Source of the DNA: Gammaproteobacteria bacterium
GTDB taxonomy: Bacteria; Pseudomonadota; Gammaproteobacteria; Thiohalomonadales; Thiohalomonadaceae
NCBI GenBank assembly: GCA_003252455.1
Contig: QKED01000087.1
Location: 1 to 64,000, forward strand
Length of the DNA stretch: 64,000 nt
Direction: 5' to 3'
The notes beneath the pieces are model-generated. The model made no database searches and had not been told where the DNA came from. It saw only the letters and a list, made by a program, of their open reading frames with translations. A program made the translations under genes and the position numbers. Within the stretch, counting starts at the first letter, position 1. Each line of letters opens with the position of its first letter. Positions 46,954 through 55,665 of the stretch are shown here, piece after piece.

Positions 46954-47586
46954 GTGGTGCGCGCACAGGCACAACTCGTCTACGTCCACGACCCTATGTG
47001 CAGCTGGTGCTACGCCTTTGGCCCGGTGCTCACCCAGTTGCAAGAGCAGCTCCCCCCCGGGCTGCTGTTTCGCCGCCTGCTCGGTGGCCTCGCCCGCACC
47101 ACCGATCAACCCATGCCGAGCGACCTGCGCGAGCAGCTCGCCGCCACCTGGCTACGCATCGAACAGGTGGTCCCCGGTACCCAGTTCAACCACGACTTCT
47201 GGACCCGCTGCCGCCCACGCCGCTCCACCTGGCTCGCCTGTCAGGCGGTGATCGCCGCACGCAGCCTCAATCCGGCCGCCGACAAACTGATGACCGAGGC
47301 GATCCAACGCGCCTACTACCGTCAGGCGCGTAACCCCTCCGACCGCGAGGTGCTCGTCGAGCTGGCGGTCGAGCTGCACCTCCCCATGGAGCGCTTCAGC
47401 GCCCGCCTCGACGCCCCTGGTACCCGCCACGCACTGGAGAGCGAGATGCAGGAGGCGCGGAGCTTGGGGGTCGACAGCTACCCCGCGTTGGTGCTGCTGA
47501 CTGGCAAGAGTCGCTGGCCCATCGCCATCGACTACCGCGACCCGGAACCCATGCTGGAGACGATTCAACAGCTCATCGGCGACTAG
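46954..47586 (+). CDS. DsbA-family thioredoxin-fold protein
   Basis: 210 residues without a signal peptide. D-P-M-C-S-W-C-Y-A-F near 14 is the CxxC active site of the cytoplasmic FrnE/2-hydroxychromene-isomerase branch of DsbA, and the conserved cis-proline loop is V-D-S-Y-P-A-L. It probably acts as a disulfide oxidoreductase or isomerase. The GTG start at 46954 follows a GAGGAGGAGAG box; a second GTG three bases on is equally possible. It lies 10 bases after the preceding gene. Confidence 0.82.
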   Translation: MVRAQAQLVYVHDPMCSWCYAFGPVLTQLQEQLPPGLLFRRLLGGLARTTDQPMPSDLREQLAATWLRIEQVVPGTQFNHDFWTRCRPRRSTWLACQAVIAARSLNPAADKLMTEAIQRAYYRQARNPSDREVLVELAVELHLPMERFSARLDAPGTRHALESEMQEARSLGVDSYPALVLLTGKSRWPIAIDYRDPEPMLETIQQLIGD

Positions 47587-47592
47587 AAACGA

Positions 47593-47616
47593 CACGACTG
47601 GCCACGGCCGGTCGTG
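47593..47616. terminator. Hairpin between convergent genes
   Basis: An 11-bp stem (one G-U pair) closes 7 bases after the DsbA-like stop. A second 7-bp hairpin at 47620-47637 abuts the carbonic anhydrase stop. Together they probably insulate the convergent genes. Confidence 0.5.
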
Positions 47617-47636
47617 ACTATCGCCGTGTACGGCGA

Positions 47637-48476
47637 TCAGCGGGTGGTGGAGACCACCCGACCATTCAACGCCTGCACCGGGCGTACACTCTTGGGGAAG
47701 CGTTGAGTGAAGGCGGCCACCTGCGCATGCGAGGCGCTCACCGGCGACTTCACCACCATCCAGTTGACCCCCTCGGAGCAGGGCGGGGTGGTCAGCGAGC
47801 CGGCATAGTTGTAGTAACTCATGGAGGCGGGCAGCAGCTGGGCGAGGTTCATCTCCGGAGCCGCCACCATCTCCCCCTCGCTACTCGGCAGGCGCGACCA
47901 GAGCGCGGCCAGGGCGGCATTCTCCGGCCCCTCCTCGAACAGCACGCCGACCACCCCCAATTGACCATCCGCCGCTTTGTGCACGAAGTGGGCGACCATC
48001 GCCGCGGGACGACCATTGATGGTGTGTTCGCTGGGGGTGTGGAAGTGGAACTGCAGCAGGTCATAACGCTTACCGCCCACCATGATGTAGCTCCCCTTGG
48101 CGATATTCACCTTGATGGTGTGACCGTTATTGACCAAGGTACTAGGGGGGGCCGCGTAGTGTACCTCGATGGGCGGTAGCGGCTGGCTGGAGGTACTGGC
48201 GGTATCGATATTGATCGGGGACTGGCTCTTGCCCCCCTTGCACAGGGCGTACTCCGCCTGCAGGTCGCCCCAGAACTCCGGGGCCCCCTCACCGGTATAG
48301 CCCCAGTGCGTGGCGTGGCCCATGTGGGCCGCCGGGGTGGGGGCATGATCGGCAGGGGGCGCCATGGGGAGCTGGAGCGCCGGGGCGTGCATCTCGGGGC
48401 TTTCGGCCCGAGCCCCGAGGGAGAACAACGAGAGCCCGGCAACGGTGAGGGCAATGCGCAGGAGGCGAGTGGACAT
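47637..48476 (-). CDS. Periplasmic alpha-carbonic anhydrase
   Basis: 279 residues. A signal peptide (about 1-24, ending A-R-A) and a proline/histidine-rich linker precede the alpha-CA domain. H-W-G-Y and S-Q-S-P-I-N-I open it. Zinc ligands are in F-H-F-H-T-P-S-E-H with a third in the A-H-F-V-H-K strand. L-C-K-G and P-P-C-S-E can form the usual disulfide. It interconverts CO2 and bicarbonate in the periplasm and could support carbon uptake together with the SulP protein. AAGGAG 8 bases before the ATG at 48476 decides the start. Confidence 0.93.
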   Translation of the reverse strand: MSTRLLRIALTVAGLSLFSLGARAESPEMHAPALQLPMAPPADHAPTPAAHMGHATHWGYTGEGAPEFWGDLQAEYALCKGGKSQSPINIDTASTSSQPLPPIEVHYAAPPSTLVNNGHTIKVNIAKGSYIMVGGKRYDLLQFHFHTPSEHTINGRPAAMVAHFVHKAADGQLGVVGVLFEEGPENAALAALWSRLPSSEGEMVAAPEMNLAQLLPASMSYYNYAGSLTTPPCSEGVNWMVVKSPVSASHAQVAAFTQRFPKSVRPVQALNGRVVSTTR

Positions 48477-48661
48477 GGGTAGATCTCCTTGGGTTGGCAA
48501 AGGTGGCAGAGGTACCCGCGAGGCTGCGTGGCACATGACGCTGATGGCTAGTGTGGCACGGAAACCGTGGCCAATTCACACATTGTCCCTGGGGGAGTAC
48601 ACAACATCGGGCGATCACGGCATTCTATGCGTGAGTACGCCCATGAGACGGAGCCCGTTCG

Positions 48662-50806
48662 ATGCAGAGCCTCGGTAGCGCCCAGATCCTACTCGTCGAT
48701 GACGACCCGGAAGTGGTGCGTCTCTACGAGCTGCTGCTGGGGGAGTTGGGGCACAAAGTACTGTCGTGCAAGAGCGCACCAGAAGCCCTGGAGCGCATCT
48801 CCACCCAGCCACTCGATGTACTCATCACCGACATCCGCATGCCCGAGATGAGCGGCCTGGAGCTGGTACGTGAAGCGCTGGTGCTGGAGCCCGACCTACA
48901 GTGCATCATCATCAGCGCCATCAACGACCAGCAGAGCATCATCGAGGCGATCAAGCTCGGTGCCCTCAGCTACCTGCGCAAGCCGGTAGACTTCAACGAG
49001 CTGGCCCTGACGGTACGCCAAGGGCTGCAGCGGGTCCAGTTGATCCGCGAGGCGCGTCAGTCACGCCGCCAACTGGAACACGAGACGACCAAGAACCGAC
49101 TCATCCTAGAGGCCGCCGGCGACGGCATCATCGGGCTCGACGGCCAGTGTCTGGTCACCTTCATCAACGCCTCCGCCGAGGCCATGCTCGGTCTAGAGGG
49201 GCGCCACCTGCTGGGCAGCCCGATCCACGAGCTGCTGCACTTCACCCCGGAGGCGGTGGGCCACTACCCCCATAGCCATCCCCCGTTCAACTGCCTGCAG
49301 GGGCTGGAGCGACGCATCGAGGGCGAGGGGCTGCTGCGGGCCCCCAGCATGGGCACGCCGCTGCCGGTGCACTTCGTCGCCACGCCGATGGAGGAGCAGG
49401 GCCACCTGCTCGGGCGGGTGGTGGTGTTTCGCGACATCAGCCGGGTGCGTCAGGCGGACACCGCCCTGCGCCGCGCCAAACAGGCGGCCGAGGCGGCCAG
49501 CCACACCCAAAGCCGCTTCCTGGCCAATATGAGCCACGAACTACGCAGCCCCCTCGACGCCATCCTCAGTCACAGCCAGGCGCTCAAGCTCGACCTCCAG
49601 GAGGGAGAGGCCGAGCGTTGGGAGCACCTGCAGATAATCGAGCGCAGCGGTCGCACCCTGCTCACCCTCATCGACGAGCTGCTGGAGATGGCGCGCATCG
49701 ATGCCGACGCCCCCCATGTACAGACCCAGCGTACCTACCTCCCCCAGCTGCTCGGCGAGATCCGCGAGGAGCTGGCCAGCCGCCTCGCCGACCAGGGGGC
49801 GAGCCTCGAATACTATGAATCCAAATACCTGCCCAAGTGGGTCCTGGTCGACCCGGAGCGACTCCTGCACCTGATGGCCCACCTGGCCGACAGCCTGCAG
49901 CGCCTGAGCGACTCACCGCTCTTTACCCTGACCCTCAGCTGGCATGCCGAGGCGCTCAAGATCGAGTTCACCGAGAGCCTGGCCGAGGGGCAGACGGAGC
50001 CCTTCCTCCCCTCCCTCGGCTCGGCCCAGAGCGAGACCTTGACCCTACTCATCTGCCGCCGACTGGCACAGGCGATGCAGGGCTCGGTGAAACTGGTCTA
50101 CGACGAGCTGAGCCGCCTGCGTCTGCACAGCATCATCCCACTGCGCCGTGCGCCGCTGGACGACCTGGGCGGCGAGGCGGCGGACGCCGATGAGGAGTCA
50201 CTGGCGTGGGACGACATCCCCATCTACCGACTGCTCCTCGCCGCCCCGCCTGGGACCGAGCGTGACCAACTCCACGCCATGCTCGCCTACGAGGGGCTCG
50301 ACGTGGTGACGGCGGACGACAGCGTGGCGGTACTGCACCTCTGTGCCATGGGCGACATCGACCTGCTACTGCTCGATGCCGAACTGGGCCCCGGCTCCCC
50401 CCAGCACCTGCTCGACCACCTGCGCTCCGACCTCGGCAACACCACCCCGGTACTGCTACTCACCGAGCGCGACACCCACCCGAGCCTGCCCAAGGGGGCC
50501 CAGGAGTTGCTGGCCAAACCCCTCGCCCACCCGGCCCTGCTCGCCGCCCTCACCCGCCACCTCACCCGCCGCCAGATGCTCCCGGACGATGACCTGCCCG
50601 ACCTCAACTGCCCGCCTCCGACACCGGCGGTGAGCGACCAGATCCGCCGTCTGATTCAGCAGGGCGATGTCATGGAGCTGCGTGCCTATCTGGCCGAGCA
50701 GCAGCGCCACCATCCCGACTCCAGCCTGCACGCGACGCTGTTGCGTCTGGCCAAGCGGTTCGACTTCCGCTCCATCCTCAAGCTGCTCGACCAGTACGGC
50801 GGCTGA
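48662..50806 (+). CDS. Multidomain signalling protein REC-PAS-HisKA-(degenerate ATPase)-REC
   Basis: 714 residues, cytoplasmic. Receiver 1 (about 5-125) is complete: V-D-D-D, T-D-I-R-M-P and R-K-P-V. A PAS domain (about 145-270) and a HisKA helix with N-M-S-H-E-L-R-S-P follow. The region expected to be the ATPase (about 385-505) lacks the N-box asparagines, the D-x-G box and the G-x-G lid, so ATP binding is doubtful. Receiver 2 (about 520-640) keeps the aspartate of L-L-L-D-A and the lysine but lacks the acidic pair. A helical tail ends the protein. It probably works as a phosphorelay or scaffold rather than a kinase. It lies upstream of sulP. Confidence 0.8.
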   Translation: MQSLGSAQILLVDDDPEVVRLYELLLGELGHKVLSCKSAPEALERISTQPLDVLITDIRMPEMSGLELVREALVLEPDLQCIIISAINDQQSIIEAIKLGALSYLRKPVDFNELALTVRQGLQRVQLIREARQSRRQLEHETTKNRLILEAAGDGIIGLDGQCLVTFINASAEAMLGLEGRHLLGSPIHELLHFTPEAVGHYPHSHPPFNCLQGLERRIEGEGLLRAPSMGTPLPVHFVATPMEEQGHLLGRVVVFRDISRVRQADTALRRAKQAAEAASHTQSRFLANMSHELRSPLDAILSHSQALKLDLQEGEAERWEHLQIIERSGRTLLTLIDELLEMARIDADAPHVQTQRTYLPQLLGEIREELASRLADQGASLEYYESKYLPKWVLVDPERLLHLMAHLADSLQRLSDSPLFTLTLSWHAEALKIEFTESLAEGQTEPFLPSLGSAQSETLTLLICRRLAQAMQGSVKLVYDELSRLRLHSIIPLRRAPLDDLGGEAADADEESLAWDDIPIYRLLLAAPPGTERDQLHAMLAYEGLDVVTADDSVAVLHLCAMGDIDLLLLDAELGPGSPQHLLDHLRSDLGNTTPVLLLTERDTHPSLPKGAQELLAKPLAHPALLAALTRHLTRRQMLPDDDLPDLNCPPPTPAVSDQIRRLIQQGDVMELRAYLAEQQRHHPDSSLHATLLRLAKRFDFRSILKLLDQYGG

Positions 50807-50934
50807 CCCTCGGCATACCCCATCGGCGTGCCCAAAGGCACACCATTGCAATTAGGGGTTTACCCAAATGCATCAGTAGACCTTAATCTGCTAATATAAG
50901 AGGAACTAATGAGATTCTGAGCCGAGACCGCCCT

Positions 50935-52467
50935 GTGTTTTTTAGCTTTGAGTGCACCGACCGCGGCTGCCCGAAAAACGACCTCCTTTCCGGCCTCACC
51001 GTGGCCCTCGCCCTGGTGCCGGAGGCGGTCGCCTTCGCCTTTGTCGCCCACGTGGAGCCGCTGGTGGGGCTCTACGCCGCCTTTCTCGTCGGCCTCATTG
51101 CCGCCGTGGTGGGTGGGCGCCCGGGGATGATCTCAGGCGCCACCGGCGCCCTGGCGGTGGTGATGGTGGCGCTGGTAAACAGCCACGGCGTGGAGTACCT
51201 GTTCGCCACCGTGGTACTGATGGGCCTGATCCAGATCGCCGTCGGCCTGCTCAAGTTGGGCAAGTTCATCCGCATGGTGCCGCACCCGGTGATGCTCGGC
51301 TTCGTCAACGGTCTAGCCATCGTCATCTTCCTGGCCCAACTCAAGTCGTTCCAGGTACCTGATGCGGCCGGGATCGACCGGTGGATGCAGGGCCCCGAAC
51401 TCTACACCATGCTCGCCCTGGTGCTACTGACCATGGCCATCATCCACCTCCTGCCCAAGCTGACCCGTGCACTCCCCGCCTCGCTGGCGGCGATCCTGGT
51501 GGTCACCGCCTTGGTCATCGGCCTCGGGCTGGAGAGCCGCACCGTGGGCGACATGGCCTCCATCGCCGGTGGCCTGCCCGAGTTCCACCTGCCTGCAGTA
51601 CCGCTCAGCTGGGAGACCCTCGGCGTCATCTTCCCCTACGCCGTGGTCCTGGCGGCCATCGGCCTCATCGAATCGCTGCTCACCCTGAGCCTCATCGACG
51701 AGATCACCGAGACCCGGGGCCAGGGCAATCGCGAGTGCATCGGCCAGGGCACCGCCAACCTGGTCACCGGATTCTTCGGCGGCATGGGCGGCTGCGCGAT
51801 GATCGGCCAGAGCATGATCAACATCAACTCCGGTGGACGCGGACGCCTCTCCGGCATCTCCGCCGCGCTGTTCCTGCTGATCTTCATCCTCTTCGCCGCC
51901 GACCTGATCGAGATGATCCCGCTGGCCGCCCTCACCGGGGTGATGTTCATGGTGGTGATCGGCACCTTCGAGTGGTCGAGCTTTCGCATCATGCGCAAGA
52001 TCCCACGCGCCGACGCCTTCGTCATCGTGCTGGTCTCTGGTGTCACCGTGGCCACCGACTTGGCCATCGCCGTGGTGGTGGGCGTCATCGTCTCGGCCCT
52101 GGTGTTCGCCTGGGAACACGCCAAACACATCACGGTCAGGAGCTACGAGGGGCGTCTCGGTGGCAAGGTCTACGAGCTGCATGGCCCGCTCTTCTTCGCC
52201 TCGGTGAACAATTTTCAGGAACTCTTCGATCCGAAGAACGATCCCGACGATGTGGTGGTCGAATTCCAGCACTCACGGGTCATGGACCACAGCGCCATCG
52301 AGGCCATCGACACCCTCGCCGAGCGCTATCTGAATGCCGGCAAGCGCCTGCACCTACGCCACCTCAGCGACGAGTGCCGTCGGCTGCTGCGCCAGGCCGG
52401 CGACCTGGTCGAGGTGAACGTCATCGAAGACCCCAAATACCGCGTGGCCGTGGATCAACTCGGTTGA
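50935..52467 (+). CDS. SulP-family anion transporter with STAS domain
   Basis: 510 residues. About 10-11 membrane helices (about 18-400) start with [18 protein letters not shown], the SulP signature, followed by a cytoplasmic STAS domain (about 405-505). SulP carriers move sulfate, bicarbonate or other anions; the nearby carbonic anhydrase makes bicarbonate attractive but unproven. The N-terminus is shorter than usual and the GTG at 50935 has no ribosome box. Just upstream, a ribosome box and a three-codon frame (ATG at 50909, stop at 50918-50920) suggest a leader minigene or a misjudged start. Confidence 0.88.
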   Translation: MFFSFECTDRGCPKNDLLSGLTVALALVPEAVAFAFVAHVEPLVGLYAAFLVGLIAAVVGGRPGMISGATGALAVVMVALVNSHGVEYLFATVVLMGLIQIAVGLLKLGKFIRMVPHPVMLGFVNGLAIVIFLAQLKSFQVPDAAGIDRWMQGPELYTMLALVLLTMAIIHLLPKLTRALPASLAAILVVTALVIGLGLESRTVGDMASIAGGLPEFHLPAVPLSWETLGVIFPYAVVLAAIGLIESLLTLSLIDEITETRGQGNRECIGQGTANLVTGFFGGMGGCAMIGQSMININSGGRGRLSGISAALFLLIFILFAADLIEMIPLAALTGVMFMVVIGTFEWSSFRIMRKIPRADAFVIVLVSGVTVATDLAIAVVVGVIVSALVFAWEHAKHITVRSYEGRLGGKVYELHGPLFFASVNNFQELFDPKNDPDDVVVEFQHSRVMDHSAIEAIDTLAERYLNAGKRLHLRHLSDECRRLLRQAGDLVEVNVIEDPKYRVAVDQLG

Positions 52468-52525
52468 ACACCCCACGCCCCCCCATCCGCGCCACCTACG
52501 GCGCCTTTCAGGAAGCATAGCGACC

Positions 52526-54334
52526 ATGTCATTCGACACCCTCGGCCTGAGCGCCGACATCCTGCGTGCGGTCCACGAGGCTGGTTACACCCAGCCGACC
52601 CCGATCCAGCGCCAGGCCATCCCCGTGGTGCTGCGCGGACAGGACATCATGGCCGGTGCCCAGACCGGTACCGGCAAGACCGCGGGCTTCACCCTGCCCC
52701 TGCTCCAGTTGCTCAGTCAGCGCACCATGGCCAAGGGCACACGCCCGGTACGTGCGCTGATCCTCACCCCCACCCGCGAACTGGCGGCCCAGGTAGGCGA
52801 AAACGTCGAGACCTACGGCAAATACCTGCCGCTCAGGTCGGCGGTGATCTTCGGTGGGGTCAAGATCAACCCGCAGATCGACAAGCTGCGCGCTGGGGTC
52901 GACATCCTCATCGCCACCCCCGGACGCCTGCTCGACCACGCCCAGCAGAAGACCGTGGACCTCTCACACGTGGAGTTCCTGGTACTCGACGAGGCGGACC
53001 GCATGCTCGACATGGGCTTCATCCACGACATTCGCCGCGTCCTGCGTCTACTCCCCAACGGGCGCCAGAACCTGCTCTTCTCCGCCACTTTCTCCGACGA
53101 GATCAAGCAGCTGGCCGCCGGTATCCTCGAAGAGCCCGCGCTCATCGAGGTGGCACGTCGCAACACCACCGCCGACACCGTGGCCCAGGTGGTGCACCCG
53201 GTGGACCGCGAACGCAAACGTGAACTGCTCTCCTTCCTCATCGGCTCGCGCAACTGGCGCCAGGTACTGGTCTTTACCCGCACCAAACACGGTGCCAACC
53301 GCCTGGCCCAGCAGCTGGAGCGCGATGGCATCACCGCCGCCGCGATCCACGGCAACAAGAGTCAGGGGGCACGCACCCGCGCCCTGGCCGACTTCAAGTC
53401 CGGCTCCATCCGCGTGCTGGTGGCCACCGACATCGCCGCACGCGGCCTCGACATCGACCAACTGCCCCACGTGGTCAACTTCGAGCTACCCAACGTGCCC
53501 GAGGACTATGTGCACCGCATCGGCCGCACCGGTCGTGCCGGTAACGAAGGCGAGGCGGTCTCCCTGGTCTGTATCGACGAACACAAGCTGCTGCGCGACA
53601 TCGAGCGGCTGATCAAGCGCCCCATCACCAGCGTCACCATCGAGGGCTACGAGCCCGACCCGACCATCAAGGCCGAGCCCATCGAGAATGGTCGCCGTAG
53701 CGGTCGCGGTGGCAACGACGGTGAGCGCCGCACGCAGGGTCAGGGTCAAGGGCGGCGTGACGCACCCCGCGGCCAGGGCCAGTCACGCCGCGAAGAGGGG
53801 CGTCAAGAGGGCGAGCGTGGCGCTAGTGGCGAGGCACGACGTGCCCCACGTAGCGAGGCACCAAGCCGAAGCCAAGGTGCAGCGCAGGAGCGCCGTGACC
53901 CCCAGGGCACGCGCGGTAGCGAGGGTCAAGCGCGCCAGGGTGGGCGCGGCGGCGAGGGACAGGCACGCCAGAGTCGTGGTGGCGAGGGGCAGGCACGCCA
54001 GGGTGGGCGTGGCGAAGGGGCACGTCAGGGGGCACGCCGCGATGGCCAGGGGCGCCAGGGCGAGCGCGTCGACGACGCCATCGGCAACCGTGCCGCATCC
54101 ACCCAGGCCCCACGTGCGGTCGAGGTGGATGGCAATCGCGTCGACTACAAACCACGCCGCCAGGAGAACGATGGCAACCGTCGCAACACGCAACAAACCC
54201 GGCGCTCCGACGCCGACGGCAACCGCATCGGCCTGCCGAGTGGGCGTCAGGCGCGGGGCAGTGGCAACGAGGTGGATGGCAACCGCGCCGAACGCCCGCC
54301 GCGTCAGCCGCGTGAGGTGAACGGCAACCGCTGA
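52526..54334 (+). CDS. rhlE: DEAD-box RNA helicase RhlE-like with repetitive basic tail
   Basis: 602 residues. All helicase motifs are present: Q-motif (P-T-P-I-Q), [20 protein letters not shown] and H-R-I-G-R-T-G-R. The core ends near 380. The tail has two parts: an arginine/glycine/glutamine-rich region (about 395-520) with G-Q-A-R-Q repeats, and a last part (about 530-602) with five D-G-N-R or N-G-N-R repeats at 10-20 residue intervals. RhlE acts in ribosome assembly and RNA turnover; the tail would bind RNA. The D-G-N-R array is unusual. A candidate regulatory RNA lies just downstream on the other strand. Confidence 0.92.
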   Translation: MSFDTLGLSADILRAVHEAGYTQPTPIQRQAIPVVLRGQDIMAGAQTGTGKTAGFTLPLLQLLSQRTMAKGTRPVRALILTPTRELAAQVGENVETYGKYLPLRSAVIFGGVKINPQIDKLRAGVDILIATPGRLLDHAQQKTVDLSHVEFLVLDEADRMLDMGFIHDIRRVLRLLPNGRQNLLFSATFSDEIKQLAAGILEEPALIEVARRNTTADTVAQVVHPVDRERKRELLSFLIGSRNWRQVLVFTRTKHGANRLAQQLERDGITAAAIHGNKSQGARTRALADFKSGSIRVLVATDIAARGLDIDQLPHVVNFELPNVPEDYVHRIGRTGRAGNEGEAVSLVCIDEHKLLRDIERLIKRPITSVTIEGYEPDPTIKAEPIENGRRSGRGGNDGERRTQGQGQGRRDAPRGQGQSRREEGRQEGERGASGEARRAPRSEAPSRSQGAAQERRDPQGTRGSEGQARQGGRGGEGQARQSRGGEGQARQGGRGEGARQGARRDGQGRQGERVDDAIGNRAASTQAPRAVEVDGNRVDYKPRRQENDGNRRNTQQTRRSDADGNRIGLPSGRQARGSGNEVDGNRAERPPRQPREVNGNR

Positions 54335-54343
54335 GCCGCAGGC

Positions 54344-54381
54344 AAAAAAAAACAGGGCCATGCACATCGTGCATGGCCCTG
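54344..54381 (-). terminator. Strong intrinsic terminator of the CsrB/RsmZ-like RNA
   Basis: A perfect 12-bp stem (54353-54364 with 54370-54381), 5-base loop, followed on the minus strand by nine T's (54352-54344). The T-run is on the minus-strand side, so it ends minus-strand transcription, not rhlE. Confidence 0.85.
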
Positions 54382-54540
54382 GCGGCTGGATGTTCAGTCG
54401 ACGATAGCGCCTGGCTCTCCTAGTGGGCTCGGCTCCTGCCTCGCTCCCCCGACTTGGGACTCCCGCCCCGTCGCTTCTACGCTCCCTGTAGCCTCCATGC
54501 GACCACACATCATCCTGATGGCGCTATTCTGACTATGGCG
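54344..54540 (-). ncRNA. Candidate CsrB/RsmZ-like CsrA(RsmA)-binding small RNA
   Basis: The 356-base gap between rhlE and tusE has no gene. Its minus strand carries GGA at the complements of 54418, 54434, 54445, 54461, 54483, 54494 and 54513, seven in about 98 bases. Several sit in hairpin loops: CATC-AGGAT-GATG (54520-54508), CTAC-AGGGAGC-GTAG (54491-54477), GGC-AGGA-GCC (54440-54431) and GGG-GCGGGAGT-CCC (54469-54456). A long-range GTCGC/GCGAC stem groups two of them. A strong terminator follows. This is the layout of CsrB/RsmZ RNAs that sequester CsrA. The 5' end is not fixed; no clear promoter was found. Confidence 0.7.
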
Positions 54541-54598
54541 AGGTGCGACAACCATCCGCCACTCACCCTTCACCTATTAGTCCGATTCCGCGTAATAC

Positions 54599-54616
54599 TG
54601 TAGTCTCTAGATGACA
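54599..54616. promoter_or_regulatory. 18-bp dyad resembling a GacA/UvrY upstream site
   Basis: TGTAGTCTCTAGATGACA is an imperfect 18-bp palindrome with TGT/ACA ends. The GacA/UvrY site upstream of rsm/csr RNA genes is TGTAAG-N6-CTTACA, the same length with the same ends. It lies about 80 bases before the GGA-rich RNA candidate. Confidence 0.4.
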
Positions 54617-54631
54617 GGCCCCCACAACGGA

Positions 54632-54656
54632 CGAGGGCGCCGCTGGGGCGCCCTCG
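54632..54656 (-). terminator. Terminator hairpin of tusE
   Basis: A perfect 10-bp stem with a 5-base loop, 35 bases after the tusE stop. Only a weak T content follows, but the position suits a 3' end that keeps tusE separate from the downstream RNA. Confidence 0.5.
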
Positions 54657-54690
54657 CTCGGATGAGGCTAACGTCACTTGTTGGTAGCAT

Positions 54691-54993
54691 TCAGACGCAG
54701 CCAGTCGGCTTCGGCAATCCACCGTATTTGGCGATCTTCTTCATCGGCCCCCCACTGAAGAGCTCGTTGAGCAGGGTCGCCTTACGGTCCATGCCATGCG
54801 CCTTGGCGAAGATGCGGATCGGCGGGACGGTACCATCGACCTGATACATGTCGCGGGCGCTCATGATGAACTTCACGTGCTCATCGGTGAGGGTGAAGCC
54901 ATCACTCTGCGCCAGCTCACGCATCACCTCTTCACTCCAGAGGGTGGGGTCACGCAGGAAACCGTCGCCATCACGTTCAAGTGCCATACCCAT
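54691..54993 (-). CDS. tusE: TusE/DsrC-family sulfur carrier protein
   Basis: 100 residues. The C-terminal G-L-P-K-P-T-G-C-V is the conserved DsrC/TusE tail with the penultimate sulfur-carrying cysteine. The second cysteine that DsrC has about ten residues earlier is absent (K-K-I-A-K-Y instead), so this is the TusE or single-cysteine type, working in tRNA thiolation or as a persulfide carrier rather than with dissimilatory sulfite reductase. AAGGAGG 6 bases before the ATG at 54993 selects this start over two ATGs nearby. Confidence 0.9.
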   Translation of the reverse strand: MGMALERDGDGFLRDPTLWSEEVMRELAQSDGFTLTDEHVKFIMSARDMYQVDGTVPPIRIFAKAHGMDRKATLLNELFSGGPMKKIAKYGGLPKPTGCV

Positions 54994-55114
54994 GGTCATC
55001 CTCCTTATTCGCAATTAACCAAGCGGATTAGTCGGAATTATAGGGGCGACCTGGATAAATACAACTCTATTTTCTGATTATTTCTATCAGGATTTATGAC
55101 GCTGGCCACAGGCC

Positions 55115-55120
55115 TATAAT
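55115..55120 (+). promoter_or_regulatory. Perfect TATAAT before the MazG-like gene
   Basis: A consensus -10 hexamer 27 bases before the ATG at 55147. The -35 region (around 55092-55098) is a poor match, so the promoter may need an activator. Confidence 0.45.
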
Positions 55121-55146
55121 GGGGCGATAACAATTGCAGGTCCGCC

Positions 55147-55512
55147 ATGTCCGACTCACTCGAAGCCCTCCGCCTACGCCTCGCCCAGTTCGCCCAAGCC
55201 CGCGATTGGGAGCAGTTCCACTCCCCGAAGAACCTCTCCATGGCCCTCATCGCCGAGACCGCCGAGCTGGTCGAGCACTTCCAGTGGCTGAGCGACGAGG
55301 CGAGCTATCGGATCGAGGGGGAGAAGCGACACGAGGTCGAGATGGAGATGGCCGACATCCTCATCTACCTGATCCGCTGCGCCGACCGTCTGGAGATCGA
55401 CCTGGTGGCAGCGGCCAACGCCAAGTGCAGTCACAACGAGGCGCGCTTCCCGGTCGATAAGGTGAGGGGTCGCGCCGTGCGCGGTCGCGACGTCGAGCAG
55501 GGCCCGGAGTGA
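55147..55512 (+). CDS. MazG-like nucleotide pyrophosphohydrolase
   Basis: 121 residues. All-alpha NTP pyrophosphatase with the metal-binding E-T-A-E-L-V-E-H-F-Q-W helix and E-M-E-M-A-D-I-L-I-Y-L further on, the EXXE...EXXD pattern. S-P-K-N-L near 27 and the size match the single-domain, dCTPase-like branch that cleans damaged or excess nucleotides. Monocistronic, with TATAAT upstream. Confidence 0.86.
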   Translation: MSDSLEALRLRLAQFAQARDWEQFHSPKNLSMALIAETAELVEHFQWLSDEASYRIEGEKRHEVEMEMADILIYLIRCADRLEIDLVAAANAKCSHNEARFPVDKVRGRAVRGRDVEQGPE

Positions 55513-55665
55513 ACCCACCCCACCGCCGCTGGTCAGACCCCCTAGAGCGCCGGGCGCCCCTCAGTTGCGGGCCGAGGCAAATGGCAGGAAGATAGCACCC
55601 TCAGCGGCGCGAAATGCGTCGACCCCTTGCCGCATGCAGAGTACAGAGACAAAGGAACCACACCC

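Noticed and set aside
54344-54381. Hairpin as the terminator of rhlE
   Set aside because: The A-run precedes the hairpin on the plus strand, so the T-run is only correctly placed for minus-strand transcription.
54691-54993. Assignment as true DsrC of the reverse sulfite reductase pathway
   Set aside because: The second conserved cysteine is missing and no dsr genes are adjacent.
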